64,000 nucleotides of DNA from Holacanthus passer. Its lineage: Eukaryota; Chordata; Actinopteri; Pomacanthidae. The notes under the pieces were generated by a model. It made no database searches and was not told the DNA's origin. It was given only the letters and a program-made list of their open reading frames with translations. The translations under genes and the position numbers were made by a program. The stretch spans positions 5,031,001-5,095,000 of the forward strand of contig JAFREQ010000043.1 of NCBI GenBank assembly GCA_025331565.1, written 5' to 3'. This document shows, piece after piece, positions 1-12,718 of this stretch. Every line of letters starts with the position of its first letter. The stretch's first letter is position 1.

Positions 1-541
1 GAAGAGGATATTGATGAAAGCTTTGAAGAGAAAAAGAGAGAAGGACTGAGCAGGAGGCCAGACAAGAGTAAATCTCCGACTGGCTTGTAGCTGTTGGCAA
101 GAGCTAGTTGGAATAAAAAGCTGGACGACTTGCTGTTGGGCTATATCATGTCGCCAACAGCATTTTATTCGACCATTCTCAGTTCCAGGTTGTCAAACTG
201 CAGGGACACCAAGTTGCAAAAAATACTAATACAAACAATAGCAATTAATGCATGATAGGGCTTTAAGTGTGTTTTAGGTGATATGGGAATTGATGGAGAA
301 CAGGTAGTGAAATACGTTTTGATTTGTTGTGAAAACACGTTTTGATTTGTTGACCTCATAAATTTAATATATGAATTCTTCCCTGGTTTCTCACACACAA
401 AGCACATACACAAACAGATAGCATATAATCAGTGTCTGCAGCTTCCTGTGGAGGGGAAGGCCGAGTCTAAATGATGATCTTTATGTTGTGGTTCACTGAA
501 AGCCTGTGGTCTCTGTGTAAGTCTGTATACGTTTCTATTTT

Positions 542-559
542 TGTGTGTGTGTGTGTGTG
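542..559. repeat. (TG)9 microsatellite
   Basis: An uninterrupted TG run in non-coding DNA near the left edge. Confidence 0.9.
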
Positions 560-2739
560 CGTCAGTATGTACCCAACCATTACTGTGTCTATTGTGTGAT
601 GCTGTCAAGCCACCATGAATACAACTGGAGCTTCAATTGCAGGGTGGGAGGAAGAACCAAACAGCTTATGGCTTAGGGACAACATTATATTTTCATCTCT
701 GGCTTGACAACAGCGTTTACATTCTCAAGTCCAGTCTGAAACTGAGACAACGGAAAGAAGATGCTATGTTACAGTGCCAGAGCTGATTTAGCTTCATGGA
801 TCAGCTATGTGAAATATGGAAATTTCCCCCCATAATATTTGTAGTGACCAGTCATCAGATGCCCAAAAAAGCTAAATTAAGCTATATCAAAACACAATGG
901 ATGCACACTGAACTCCTCCTGCAATGATATGTTAAATATAAAGGAATTTGAAAACTGGGTCTGGAGTCTGGATTTGCCACTAAACTGTGTCAGTTGAACC
1001 AACCAGGTTATCACTGTGGGTGTGGTCAAAAATGCACACATGCTGTGGGTGGCATTTCTAAAACTTGTGTGTGCACTGGCACATGCATTGTCTCTGACGC
1101 ACGGTCTTTATCGCTACTGTTTGATGGCTTTTACAAAACAAGCTTGCATACTGACTTTGTGTCGGGCGTGTGGGCATTTGGATGCAAATTACAGCAACAG
1201 ATCAGCAACACTGAACATTAGCGCTTTACTTCTGCGCTGATGGCTGGTTATTACCTTCACCTTTAAGAATAAAATTTTTATTTTTTATTCCCGTCAAGTG
1301 TCTGACTGAAGATTTCACCCTTGGCACCGTTCAGCAGTCGTCACTGTTGACATCAATGTTGCTATTTGTGACCTGAAACACCATCATCAGCCTTACTTCA
1401 TAATTAGCACTGCTCGGTAACGGCATCATAGTCATCCAGATAACCACTGTGATCATTGTCATCTGCAACATCACCATTATCGCCGTCACTATCATTGTCG
1501 TCGTCTGCACCATTGTAACCGCAACCAGTCGTTCTGCTCATCTGCTCTGCAGATTTCCACCTCAGTGTTCTCTCCTTCCTCTCTCCTCTTTTCCCTTGAG
1601 CTACCTGTAACAGAGACCCCTGCAGGGTTATGCTAATAACAGCTTTTCTCCTCAGACAACCCAACTATTGGCTTCAATAAAGAGTGCCTTCCTGCCGGGG
1701 ACTTAGCTGGCTCATCGCTGTCTCTGACTCTGCAAACTGTCACACGATGTTACAGTGCTGTGCTTTCAGCCGTCAGCCCACACGTACCTGTTTGGCTGTG
1801 GAGGACACTTATATCACTGATTCATTTTAGGAGATTGTGTGAGAGTGTGTGTGTTTTGCAGAGGTCACTTGGGACTACACCGTGCTGTTATCAAGGTAAT
1901 TGGTGTTGTTCGTGCTGAATGGTGCGCGTTCAGATCTGAGGTGGAGTGTTTTGTGCAAAGGCAGATAGCAGACAGTCAGACTGCATGAGCATTTAAATAT
2001 CTTGTAAAAAAAAAAAAAAATGAGGGAAAGCTTTTCTGAAAAATCTAAACAAGCTGCTTTGAAATGAAAATCAAAAAAGATATGATTATTTGCACAGGTG
2101 CCAAAAATAATAAACACACCATAACATTGCCTCATCTCCAAGATGCAACAAACAACGGATAATGTGTTAATTAAGACAGTGGAGGCGAGCTGTTCCCTTT
2201 GTTTCTGGTCCTTGATTGATCCTCCAACTGTTCCTTTAATTGGCTTATTACCGTGGTCCTGAGTCTGAAGGGTGTGTCACAGTCCACTCTCTATTTTCCT
2301 GCTCACCAAAGGAAATAGTTTATATCACAGTGGTTTTCATCATGATCAGCTTAAAGCCACCAAATGAAAATTCATCACAACCTCTAGTCAAGGGTTTCAG
2401 ATGATGCATATGAAACATGCAGATGACTGTGTTATAGTCTGTGAGTTCGAAAGGATTGGATTGGATTCTAATTGGTTATTTTAGTTCCGACACATAACAC
2501 CAGACTTTAAACACAGGCTTTCTATGCAAAATGCCTGCATTTCAGAGTAGAGCTGTATATACAGATTTAAAGTGCTACCGAAAGTTTATTTTATTGGAGA
2601 ATTTGGACTAATGCAACATGCATACTAAGTGCTCATTGAATTAATTCAGTGCATGTGTGATGCACATTTTTTATCTTCGTCTGTCTGTATTTGATATATG
2701 ATCAAATATTTTTTCTGGCAAAGCTGTACTTGTTTTTCC

Positions 2740-3026
2740 ACCCTCCATTCAAACTCTCACTCTCCCTCTCCCTCATCTTACTCTCTCTCTCTCTCTCTTT
2801 GGCTTCCTGCAACTCTGCCCATCACTCTTCACTATTTCAGTCCCTCTTCCTATATCTCTCCCTCTGTTCTCTCATTTCTCCATCCATCCATGTCCCTGCT
2901 AACCTCTCCATCATGTCACCAATCTATTCTTTCCTTCCTACCGCTAACTTTCCATCTTTCTTTCTCTCCATCTGCTCTCTTCACCCCTCCCCTCCTCCCA
3001 CCCCCCTTCATCCCATCCTTCTCAGC
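2740..3026. repeat. Polypyrimidine (CT/CCT/CATC-rich) tract
   Basis: Almost entirely C and T on the plus strand, with TCTC and CATC runs. It produces two overlapping 112- and 115-codon Ser/Leu/Pro-rich frames that are compositional artefacts. Confidence 0.8.
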
Positions 3027-3110
3027 TAGCTGGCCGAGCTGCTGACGTCTGCAGTAGCGGTGGAGCGCAGCCAAGAACAGCCTTAAATCAAACCGATCTC
3101 TAATGAAATG

Positions 3111-3136
3111 CACACACACACACACACACACGCACA
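3111..3136. repeat. (CA)n microsatellite
   Basis: Ten CA units followed by CGCACA. It gives rise to His-Thr-rich frames on both sides that are not genes. Confidence 0.9.
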
Positions 3137-4233
3137 TGTGTGAGTTGAGATGGGTGCCAGGCATACACCCTCACACGTGCATACAAAAATACTACACACA
3201 CATACACAAATATTCTTCACGAGCACATGAATATAAGCACACATCCTCATGCATATACAAACACTTTCACACCAGACTTGACACAAACTTTTCACCACCT
3301 AACTTGTGTGATTGTAATTGCTGATAAAAATGAATAGATAAATAAAAACAGGAAAAACAAGGGAGCCACACTGCACGTCTGACAATTCAGTGCTTCATAT
3401 TTGATGAAGGCTCCTGGTGAGAAGCAGGGATATTTTCTTTGCTGAGCTCACGCAGTGACATGTGCCCTATTTAAACTTGCCTCCTGTAACAATGTCAACT
3501 CCATTAAGCCCTCTGAGTTTTACCCTCTCAGGTAAACTTATCTCTTTCATGGCTTTGATGTTTTCTTATTTGGTTGCAGTCTCCCTTGAGAAAGCTTTTT
3601 TTGCTGGGAACATCAGATTACGCAAAATATCTTTATTCACAAATCGAATGCATCCAAATCTTGAGATTTCTGCCTGAAAATGTAGCCAGCATGTCATGAC
3701 AATGTTGTTTACTTAAGGAGCCTCGTATTGGAGGGATTCGACTCACCTACTGCTTTTTCATAAAATCTGGAAACTGTCCAGTTGGTTGGCTCCGGCTTCA
3801 ATACTGTACACAGAAGATAGTCCATCTGTTCCATATTACATTTTTCACTCAGACATCCCCTCCCCTGAGCCCAAAAATCTGTGTTACCTGACCCATATTT
3901 TCAAATACAACCAAAAATAAAAAAAAGACAATGCACAATTTTAGCTCAGCAATGATTTATTTAGACAAGCATGGCGGCCATGAGCGTGCAGCAACTCACT
4001 GTTTCTGTGTTGTTCCCTCTGCCAACGCCTTTTCACCTGATTTCATTCTCTGTTGAATGTTCCGACTCGCAGACACATTACAGGACACGCTTGTATGTTT
4101 GGTCAGAATGTAATGAACTACAAAGCCTGTTTAATCGGGTCTGTGCCCCTTCGAGTGAGACTTACAGATCACATTTCAGTGACGAAGTGACATGACCTGG
4201 CAGAACCCCTCTGCAGCTTCTCCACTTCCATTT

Positions 4234-4258
4234 CCTCCTCCTCCTCCTCCTCCTCCTC
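4234..4258. repeat. (CCT)8 trinucleotide repeat
   Basis: A short pure CCT run. The proline run in the overlapping frame at 4192-4425 comes from this tract. Confidence 0.85.
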
Positions 4259-6190
4259 ATTTGGCTTCAGCCGGCCGCCAGAAAACTCACAACACTGCCA
4301 GTAATCCTTTGCGATGGCTGACAGCACAGCAGGCACTATACCGCGCGATGGGATTGACGTTTTATAGGCCGACTGTGGACTGCTATCAGCCTAAGGGAGG
4401 GAGAAGCATGAGGGACAAAGTATAAATCAGGACTAAAATGTGGCTTCTGTAAAACTCCATAGCAACACGTAGAGAGGAGGCAGCCATCTGTAGGTTCGTG
4501 CTCTACCAAACCATCATCATCTGGAAGAGTGTGTTTGGGTCTACTAACTCTCAAAGTGCTATGCTAATGCTGCTAACATTGCAGTATGCAACAGTGCTCT
4601 TGAGTGAAACTAAGTTGAACCAAACCTGAGATTTAGTGTAAATCACCAGATAAGTGCACTTGTTTTCCTCTACCTCTGTTCCCTCCGTAATCATTTAATC
4701 CTCCTTAAGATAAAACAGTCTTTCTTTCCACTTTACTTAAGCTGCCAGTGTAGCTCAGCGCACCGCTTTGCCAGGGTATGTGGGAGAGGAAGAGAAGCGG
4801 AGACAATGCACGACCCTCCAATTATTCCCAAAGAGCTTGGTTTCTGCCTCTCTTTAGCGCTGTTATGCATCTGCACAGAAACTGCATGACAATGAGTCCT
4901 CTCTGTCGGCAAGAAGGAACTCAGTGGAACAATATACTGAAAATGATTGGAGGGCAAACACAGTGAGGTTCACTACTTGTGATGGTAAATTAACTAAAGT
5001 AATATAATAGGTTGCCTTCTGTCTGCGAGTGTTAACATGCCTAAACAGTCAGTACCAGAGGACACTGTCATTTAAAGTGTGGAGCTGGTTTTTGCTCGTC
5101 TCATGCACATGCCTTAGGACATACATGGATGTGCAAGTGCGAGATGATGCATTATGAAATCCTGCTAATGGTTTCACACTATTCCATCGATCTTCAGCAG
5201 TAATATGACAAAGCAGCATGACAGCAAAGGCAGAGAAGAGGGCGACTGCTAGAAAGCAGACATCAGGGATCAGGATTTAACAGGTTACAAAAAATAGCTT
5301 TATAAATGTTTCATGAGGAGTGAAATGCACTGAGCACGTTTGTTAGACCTCAATGATAAACACAATGCATTTTGGGTGAATAAGTCTCAAAGTAAATGGA
5401 AACTTTGTTTGCTCACAGGAAAACTCCACAGGGCATCTTTAAGGTGACACAAAAGTTGCTGACTGACATTCACTCTGAGGGATGCCTGTCTGGTTAATAC
5501 AAGGGTCTTCTGTATAAAAATGCACAGTGAGATCAGGAGGTGGTGTGTGCCTAAATGCTGAGGAAGTCTTTAATTTTTATACAATTAAATCAATGGTACT
5601 CTTCTCACATGCAAATAAATGTTTAAATGTAATCAAATGTTTGCAGAGCTGTTATTCAAATTGAAAACCGAGGGCTGTTTTTGCCATTCACACAACACTC
5701 AAACGGAAACACAATGAACATGCACTGAATTTGAGAAGGAATTTGTGTATTTTTACTTTTCACAACAAAAAGTCACTTTTTTTTTTTACAATCAGAGATG
5801 TTATTTAAACACCGTTGAAGGATGAAGCTTTATGACTTATGACCAACTTGATGAACAAGTCTTTCCACCAGTGAAAAAAAAATATTTTCATTCTCATTTG
5901 TTTATTTGCAGATAAAGAGCCTTCAGATAAGATATGGGTGTTTATTTAAGTAGTCCAAGTTTTTCACCTACACAATTAGTTTTAAAGCGTGAGAATCTTT
6001 TGGTTTTTCATTGTTTTCGTTGCTCCGTCTTCCTCCCTCCTTCTTCCTCCGTCTCACCCTTTCTATCCAATCTGTGATGCTGGTCTGGTGTAGTCTTGTG
6101 TTTACAAGCTGCTGCTGCTCAGTGGGCTTTTTTCGACAAATTGTGGTCCACGCAGTTGACTCAGACACCACAATGTGCTGGGCTTGGTCC

Positions 6191-6254
6191 GTGTGTGTGT
6201 GTGTATGTGTGTGCAATACGGTATGAGACAGAGGGAGAGAGAGAGAGAGAGAGA
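6191..6254. repeat. Adjacent (GT)n and (GA)n microsatellites
   Basis: A GT run at 6191-6213 with one interruption, and a GA run at 6231-6254, separated by 17 bases. They account for much of the 168-codon frame on the minus strand. Confidence 0.9.
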
Positions 6255-6675
6255 CATTAAGTGATAGAAATCCCCCCTCCCCTCTCAATTCTCCATCTAA
6301 CCTTACTTCGGCGCTGACGTTCTTATGCAACGCCACCCACTGAGGACCCATCAGTGCCTCCCACACACACATATACACACATACAATCAGCCTACACACA
6401 AGGAGTAGCCTTAAGCATCTGTGTTCTGTGTGGGAGACGAGTGACATCATGCAGTCCACCTGTGTTGCCTGCACGAAACGTACAGCATGAATACAGCAGA
6501 GTCTGACTCAGGGATGGTGATCTACTGCTAATGATTTATATTCTGACCAAAGTGACTTCACTGATTAACACACCTCAACCTGAGAGGCTGGACAGCGTGG
6601 TCCAGTCATCAGACGGTGCATGTGGCAGGAGTGAAAATACGGCCTGCATTTAAACAGCTACTTAGTACCATTTAG

Positions 6676-7063
6676 ATTTGAGTAATAGTCCAGCATGTTG
6701 GAGAATATGCTTATTGGCCTTCTTGCACAGACTGTACAGTAAATAAGAAAGTACAGCCGGCAGCTGGTGAGCTGAGCTTTGCATAAAGACTGGAAACAGG
6801 GGAAAAGCTAGTCTGATCTGTTCAAAGGTAACAACCACTAAAGATCACTACTTAACATATTCCTATTTTTTTCGTCAAAAAAGTGTAAAAATAAGAGTTT
6901 ACATTGAGTTGATCACCAAACTATTCCTTGACCAGGTGCTGAGCTAATTGGCCGCTGGCTGTCGCCTCATATTTAAATTATAGACTTGATCGATCTTCTC
7001 CACATCAGCAAGAAAGCTAATAAGCAATTTCTCCCAAAATGTTAAACTTTTTCTTTCTTTAAG
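6676..7063 (+). mobile_element. Non-autonomous terminal-inverted-repeat element, copy 1 (near full length)
   Basis: The start (GTAATAGTCC...GAATATGCTTATT) and the end (CCCAAAATGTTAAACT...CTTTAA) are imperfect inverted repeats of each other. The interior carries AAAGACTGGAAACAGG (6785-6800) and TGTTCAAAGGTAACA. I recognise this as an abundant interspersed repeat of spiny-rayed fish, about 380 bases long with no coding capacity. I do not assign a superfamily. Other copies are at 32344-32683 and 60691-61020. Confidence 0.7.
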
Positions 7064-7672
7064 GGGAAAACAAACAGTAGAACAGAAATGCTGAACCCCC
7101 TGTGTGTTTTAAGAACACAGTAAATTGCTTTTGTCTCTGTAAAAAAATACCCAGATGGATATTACATTGGCAAGAATTGTGTTTTTGTACATACACAAAT
7201 ATACTGAAGCAGTCAAATGAAGTCCCTTCAATTCATATTTCATTACCTGTCAGAGGTTAATATCCACAATACATTTAATATAAAACAGTGCATGTATTTT
7301 TTTTTTTAAAAGTCCTTTAAACAAAAACAGTTTATGTGGTAAAGCCTTCAATTTAATACTCTTCAAATGGGAAATCCAGGCAATAATCTTTAGGAGTCCA
7401 TGGGAAATCAGCACCATATAAAAAAATGAACAAAGCACCTCAGGCACATAAGGGAAATATATAATACTGAAGCACATGATCACAAACAAACCACGCATTC
7501 ACAATCCACCTTCCAAAGTGCACATATTGGGACATGGCTGCAGTTGTATTATGCATCAGAATCAACAACTGCTCTGTAATGTAATGTGTTACTGAGCCTC
7601 TTTTTTCACAATACTGCCATTGGTCTGAGAGTATTATGTTAATCGGATCATAATGATTAGTGAAAGTGGTGA

Positions 7673-7692
7673 TGTGTGTGTGTGTGTGTGTG
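7673..7692. repeat. (TG)10 microsatellite
   Basis: An uninterrupted TG run inside a chance 172-codon minus-strand frame, where it reads as Thr-His. Confidence 0.9.
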
Positions 7693-10600
7693 GGAGAAAG
7701 ACCCTGCAGCACAATGCCACGACCGAGTGCAACACAGTAATATATCTGACAACTACGGTTACACACCATGCTTGATCCCCGCATCAGAAACATACACTCA
7801 TTAACATGATAATATAAACTACGTGTGTTTATGTTATCATGTGTTTGATGGAGTGTTAATGCTTCAAGTTGATGACGAGGTGAGAAGCGACTGGTTCCTC
7901 CAGAGCTCCAGTTCTCGTATGTGTCAGTGTTTATTGCCAAGAGCATAGGAATTTGCATCAGCAGTCACCCACACAGAGTGATTAATTCAGCCATTATTTC
8001 AGATGCATCCTCGGCCCAAACTGGATTCCACAGCAAGTTAACAGCCTCCAACTCCTTCGCTCTATTTATTTGTGTCATACATTATTCCGGCATGTGACAA
8101 ATGATGAAGCCCTTGTAAATAGCCCTGGATGATACCTGACAGTTTGTGTTAGTTTCACAGGCTTGCATGTCTCGCACAACCACACAACAATACACAATGC
8201 AATTAATTTGATGTTGTTAGGGGCTGATTAAAGGACCGAAAATAACAATTTTGTAACAATGTGTTTGAAGCAATTAAAGAAACTGTCTTCTTTTAATTTT
8301 ACTTTTTTAATACGTTTACCAAAAACAACTTTATCTTTCAGCTCCCAATTTAACTTGTCTTGTTAAGTGTGTAAATAGTTTCATCTTAAAGAGTAATCCC
8401 AAGACGTAAGACATAATATTTTTGTGACTGATCCACTATATTCAGTGTTCAAACAATATAAGAGGATTGTAAACTAACTCCTGTGGGGGTTGAAAATTAT
8501 AAACAGGTCTCATATAGAGCTGATTTTGCCTCTTGAAAGTCACTTTAAAAATGATTTTTTTGATGCACCAATAACAGAGAAATAAACCTATTTGTCCGGT
8601 AATGGTCAACACACCAGAATAGAGTGGGCCGGATGGAGGAATCTCTATCATAACCACCAAGTCTGGCTTCATTAGAGTCTCTCTGTGCAGTGCTGTTGTT
8701 TGACGGGCGTGTGGTACATTCCCCAGATCATTGCACAAACTGGGCCATCCTTCTGTGTGAACGCCAGTGGAGGCTCGGTGGACACACGATCAAATAGTTT
8801 TCAGACGATCAAGTGGGTTTTTTTTATTCACCTCACACGCGGATCAAGGTCTGTTAATTTCGTCATCACAAAAAGCCCGAAGAAAATAGAAAACTCAAGG
8901 GAAGACAATGCATCAGCATTCAAAGAAATAGGAAGGGAAGTAGATTCATTTTTGAGGCGGAGGGCAGCCAAAACATCTGCTTGAGAGTGAACTTTAAGAC
9001 CAGCTGCAGGCAGTGAAACGCAAGTGTTTAAACAACTGCTGATGTTGGCTCTAAAGCTGTAGATAGGACTCAGTCAAATGGAATTGAGGTCAGGATTATT
9101 TGGTTTGGACATCATTTCTAACTCAAACGTTCATAGCAATTTTACCTCTGTATGATGTTATCAGGTGCTACAGTTTGTTTGTTGCTTTCAATCTCCATTT
9201 TTTGAAGCAGGAAACACTGAAATCAATCCACCAGGGAGCACCTATCCATGGTGAGCCTCACCTTGAGGTTAATGTGTTAAGCAGTGTGAACACGGGAGCC
9301 GTGGGAAGTTAACACTCTCGGGGAGAAGAGAAATGTAAATTAAATTGACACTGTGGTTAAACAGTTATGGGCATGTGTTTTTACACTTACCAATGCACCA
9401 AAAAACACATTAGCATAACTGTCTTGCAAATGCATGTAAATAAGAACAGTTTCATTTGCATAGAGGTGCACACCCACCCCAACAGGCTATGTCAAGTTAG
9501 CACGGTCAACAGCGCTGAGAATACTTGTTCTGTTCAACTGCCTTTTCTCAAATGCAGTTTCCTACATCTACAAGAACGATTATGTAACTCTTTAAAGAAA
9601 TCTTTTTCTCTTTGCTTGTATTTGTCCTAGAAATAAAGTGTTGAATTCCTGAGCAGTAAAATACATCTCTGCTTAGTTCAGTATATTCAATTGTTGTGCT
9701 GCCACAGAATTACTTGACACTATGATGTCTAATATCAACTAATGTCAGGACACTTTAGATAGATATTCTGTTTGCTGGTTTTATGAGTCGTCTCCACTTG
9801 TGCTTCATCTTGATACTTTCACTTGTGGCCACAGTGGCCGCTCAGCTAAAGTTCATGTTTCTGAAAATGTCATTGATAAATCAGCATTAATCGAAATACA
9901 ACCCTAACCCTAACCCCAAACGACCAGAGAAATTGCCTCATGCTTTTGTTAAATTAGACGCAGTAATGTAGGTGCACGGCAGAGAAAGTGAGCTGAGTGT
10001 GTCCAGGCCTGCACGTGAGCATCCCAGGCAGCCTCATTACTGGGATGCTTGAAATTCCAGAGTCCTGAGTCAGTTGGGGCCATTCCAGCTGTGGAGACGT
10101 TTTCATGGTGATGTCCGAACAGGTTCACGTAGACAAAAGAGGCCCGATAATCTCGACTGCATCGCAAACAACAGACAACGCTTAGAAGCCATTACATTCT
10201 CGACTTATTACTGGCAGTCACATGTGCCATTTGCTACTCTAATTATCATGAAATTCCCAGCAGCGAATGTCTTACTTCCCTTCTCCTTTGCAGCTCTAAA
10301 CACACACTCCCTATATTCTCTGGAGTTTACCTCATCCTCGCACTTCTCAAGGGCACATAACCGACATAGTAGTTCTCATTCACGATTACTGCTCTGCACC
10401 ACAGCCAGGAAGAGCCACAGAGATGGCTTTATCTCGGCATGTTTTGACTTCCTGTCCCACTGATGCATATGAGTACGAGCCGTGCTTGCCAACAATCCCA
10501 TCCTCACACATTTAGTACAGACGGGGGAAAAAAGCTTCCTCTGAGGGCTTGAGAATACATTACCAATAGTATGTTGGCAAAATATTCATTCCTGCACAGA

Positions 10601-12694
10601 CGGTTACGGAAAGTAAAGGAACAAAGTGTGTGTCTCATGACCTGAAGTTAAAAGTCAGAAGCTTCATGGCCGGTCGTCACCAGGGTTTCTTTCTTTAATA
10701 TGTGTAAATATTATTCATGAAAGTGTTCAAAGCTTTCTGAGGTGTAAGTCAGGTAAATCCACACTGACTCTAAGTAGACAGAAAAGGTGTGGAGAAAGCA
10801 ATAGCTATTTTTTCCCGAGCAACAGAAGAGACTTTTTGTTGGTGAAGATAATATGGTTGTGGGGAAGAAAGTTTCATATGAATATGTTCTTAGTTGTGTT
10901 GTAATCCTCTCAGCTCAGAGCATGTGCAGAAGGTGCTTATGCTTTTCTGTTTTTGGATATATGTGTTTATATGCCTGAGCTTCCCCTCCAGTCTCTCCCA
11001 GCAAGCCATGCCATCTCTCTCTCCTGTCTATAAATCAGCCTCTTTTGAGCATGAAACCTCTCAGAGACAGAAAGATTTGTTGCTCCAGTGTCCTTCTTTC
11101 TCTCTCACTTGAGCACACACGTATACACACTAGGAGGTGATGAATAGCAGGTGTCCACCCCCCCACCTCCCCATACCTTCCTCTACTCCCCCACCATCAC
11201 CACCGGTGCCACAGATCTGCAGATTGCACAGTACTGATTAATCTCAGCTTGACAAGCTGAGTCTGATTCATGTCGCTCGGACGCTGCCGAAAGCAGCCAA
11301 ATTCCTCACAATCGCAAAGGCAAGTTGGGGGGTACAGTGTCGTAGACTCATGGATGGGTTCATGTTAAAAATATGTTCCTTTTTATCCAGAAATATCGGT
11401 GCGATCCCCAAAGCAGAGCCGTGTTCAGATAGCAAAGTGATTATTTAGAAGGCAGGAACTATCCAGGCCTCTATTTTACTCATATTTCTGAATGTAATAT
11501 GCAGCACGTCATGACTTGCTATAACAGAACTTGACTGTCTTTTCCAGCAGAGAAGAAATGTGATCAGAACTAAAACAAAAACACCTGATAAGGCTGAACA
11601 CGTGCACCTAGAAACACCACAAACAGCAGAGTCATGGTGGTTTACATATTAACTAGGATTATACAGTGCAACGCTGGTTAGTTTTTGATAGTTAGTTTTC
11701 TCTCCCCACCCCTTAGCTGCAAAGTATCACAGGGGCCCAGTGGCAGGTATGGGAGTGCCGTGATAGACTGCACTGGAAACCAAAGTACGTCACCCGGAGA
11801 GGTAAGGGGAGGGAGGGGAGGCCGAGGACCATGTGTTTGTTTTTGGTTTACTTATTGCAGATAAGAGCAGCTGCAGTTTAAAGGGCTGGGCATGTGAGTG
11901 TCTGCCGAGGATATCTATAGCGTACAAAGAAAACTGGACAACTCCCACAAGGCATTAGAAATTCTAAATACAGTTTACTGTGTGTGTATGTGCGGGGGAG
12001 TATGTGTCAGAAGATAGACCTGACATGCAATGTATCCATCAAGACACAAAATTCTGCATGTATCTACCAGATGCCATGAAAATTGATGCATAAAATTCAT
12101 GTATTCTTGATATGCTACACTCCCTTTACTGTTGTTTCAAGTTCTTATTTGGATTCGCACTAGACAGCCGGCAGCTGCAAGGTGTAGTAGCACAGCTCGA
12201 TACTTTTTCAGTGAACGTAAACTGTTTCTTCTCTGCCTACCAGCAACAGCTCACATCTTCCAAATGGGTGTGTGAGCAACTGTTTAAAGCAACTGTGTGT
12301 CAGCGCCCTTGATACTCACTTAAGCTTCAGCTGTGAGACCAGTCCACAAATCTTATCTTTCTCATTAATGTGTACTAGAGGCGAGACGTGGAAGGAGTCG
12401 AATTTCTCATGCTCGCTGCGCCCCACTAAAAGAAAGTTCTCTCTTTTTAAATGGACGTAACTGCTGCAAATAAGCACTGGGTGTGGACAGAAAACAAAAC
12501 TCAAACAGATGGATTCTGTTGTGCAGAGATCCTTTACTTTCCCCTGTGAGATACAGATAAGGTGTTGGTGAAGTAATGGTCAGAGGAAAGCACAATTCCC
12601 TTCAGCTTATCATTACTCAATCAGCTCCAGCATGCTTCCAGAAATAGATGGGGTGAGGGGTAGGACTAAGGCAAGGGACTGAAAAGCCATTAAC

Positions 12695-12718
12695 TTTTTT
12701 TTTTTTTTTTTTTTTTTT
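12695..12718. repeat. Poly(T) tract of 24 bases
   Basis: The longest homopolymer in the window. It could be the A-tail of a minus-strand retroposed insertion, but I recognise no element beside it. Confidence 0.85.

Larger units (their letters stand above)
1..6675. other. Intergenic region, left flank
   Basis: No credible gene. The first 90 bases are an open, charged frame ending in TAG at 88-90, which could be the end of an exon entering from the left but is short and purine-rich. A degenerate ATC/GTC trinucleotide stretch at 1425-1530 gives an Asp-rich artefact frame. The rest is unremarkable AT-rich DNA with the simple repeats listed separately. Confidence 0.6.

Noticed and set aside
1331..1664. 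Met/Thr-rich and Asp-rich minus-strand frames
   Set aside because: Both come from one degenerate ATC/GTC trinucleotide stretch read in two frames.
5968..6474. 168-codon minus-strand frame
   Set aside because: Largely created by the GT and GA microsatellites (His-Thr and Leu-Ser runs), with no domain.
7440..7958. 172-codon minus-strand frame
   Set aside because: Includes a translated TG repeat and AT-rich sequence; no motif or splice context.
9902..9917. Telomere-like CCCTAA run
   Set aside because: Only about two and a half units, too short to be an interstitial telomere; common in fish repeats by chance.
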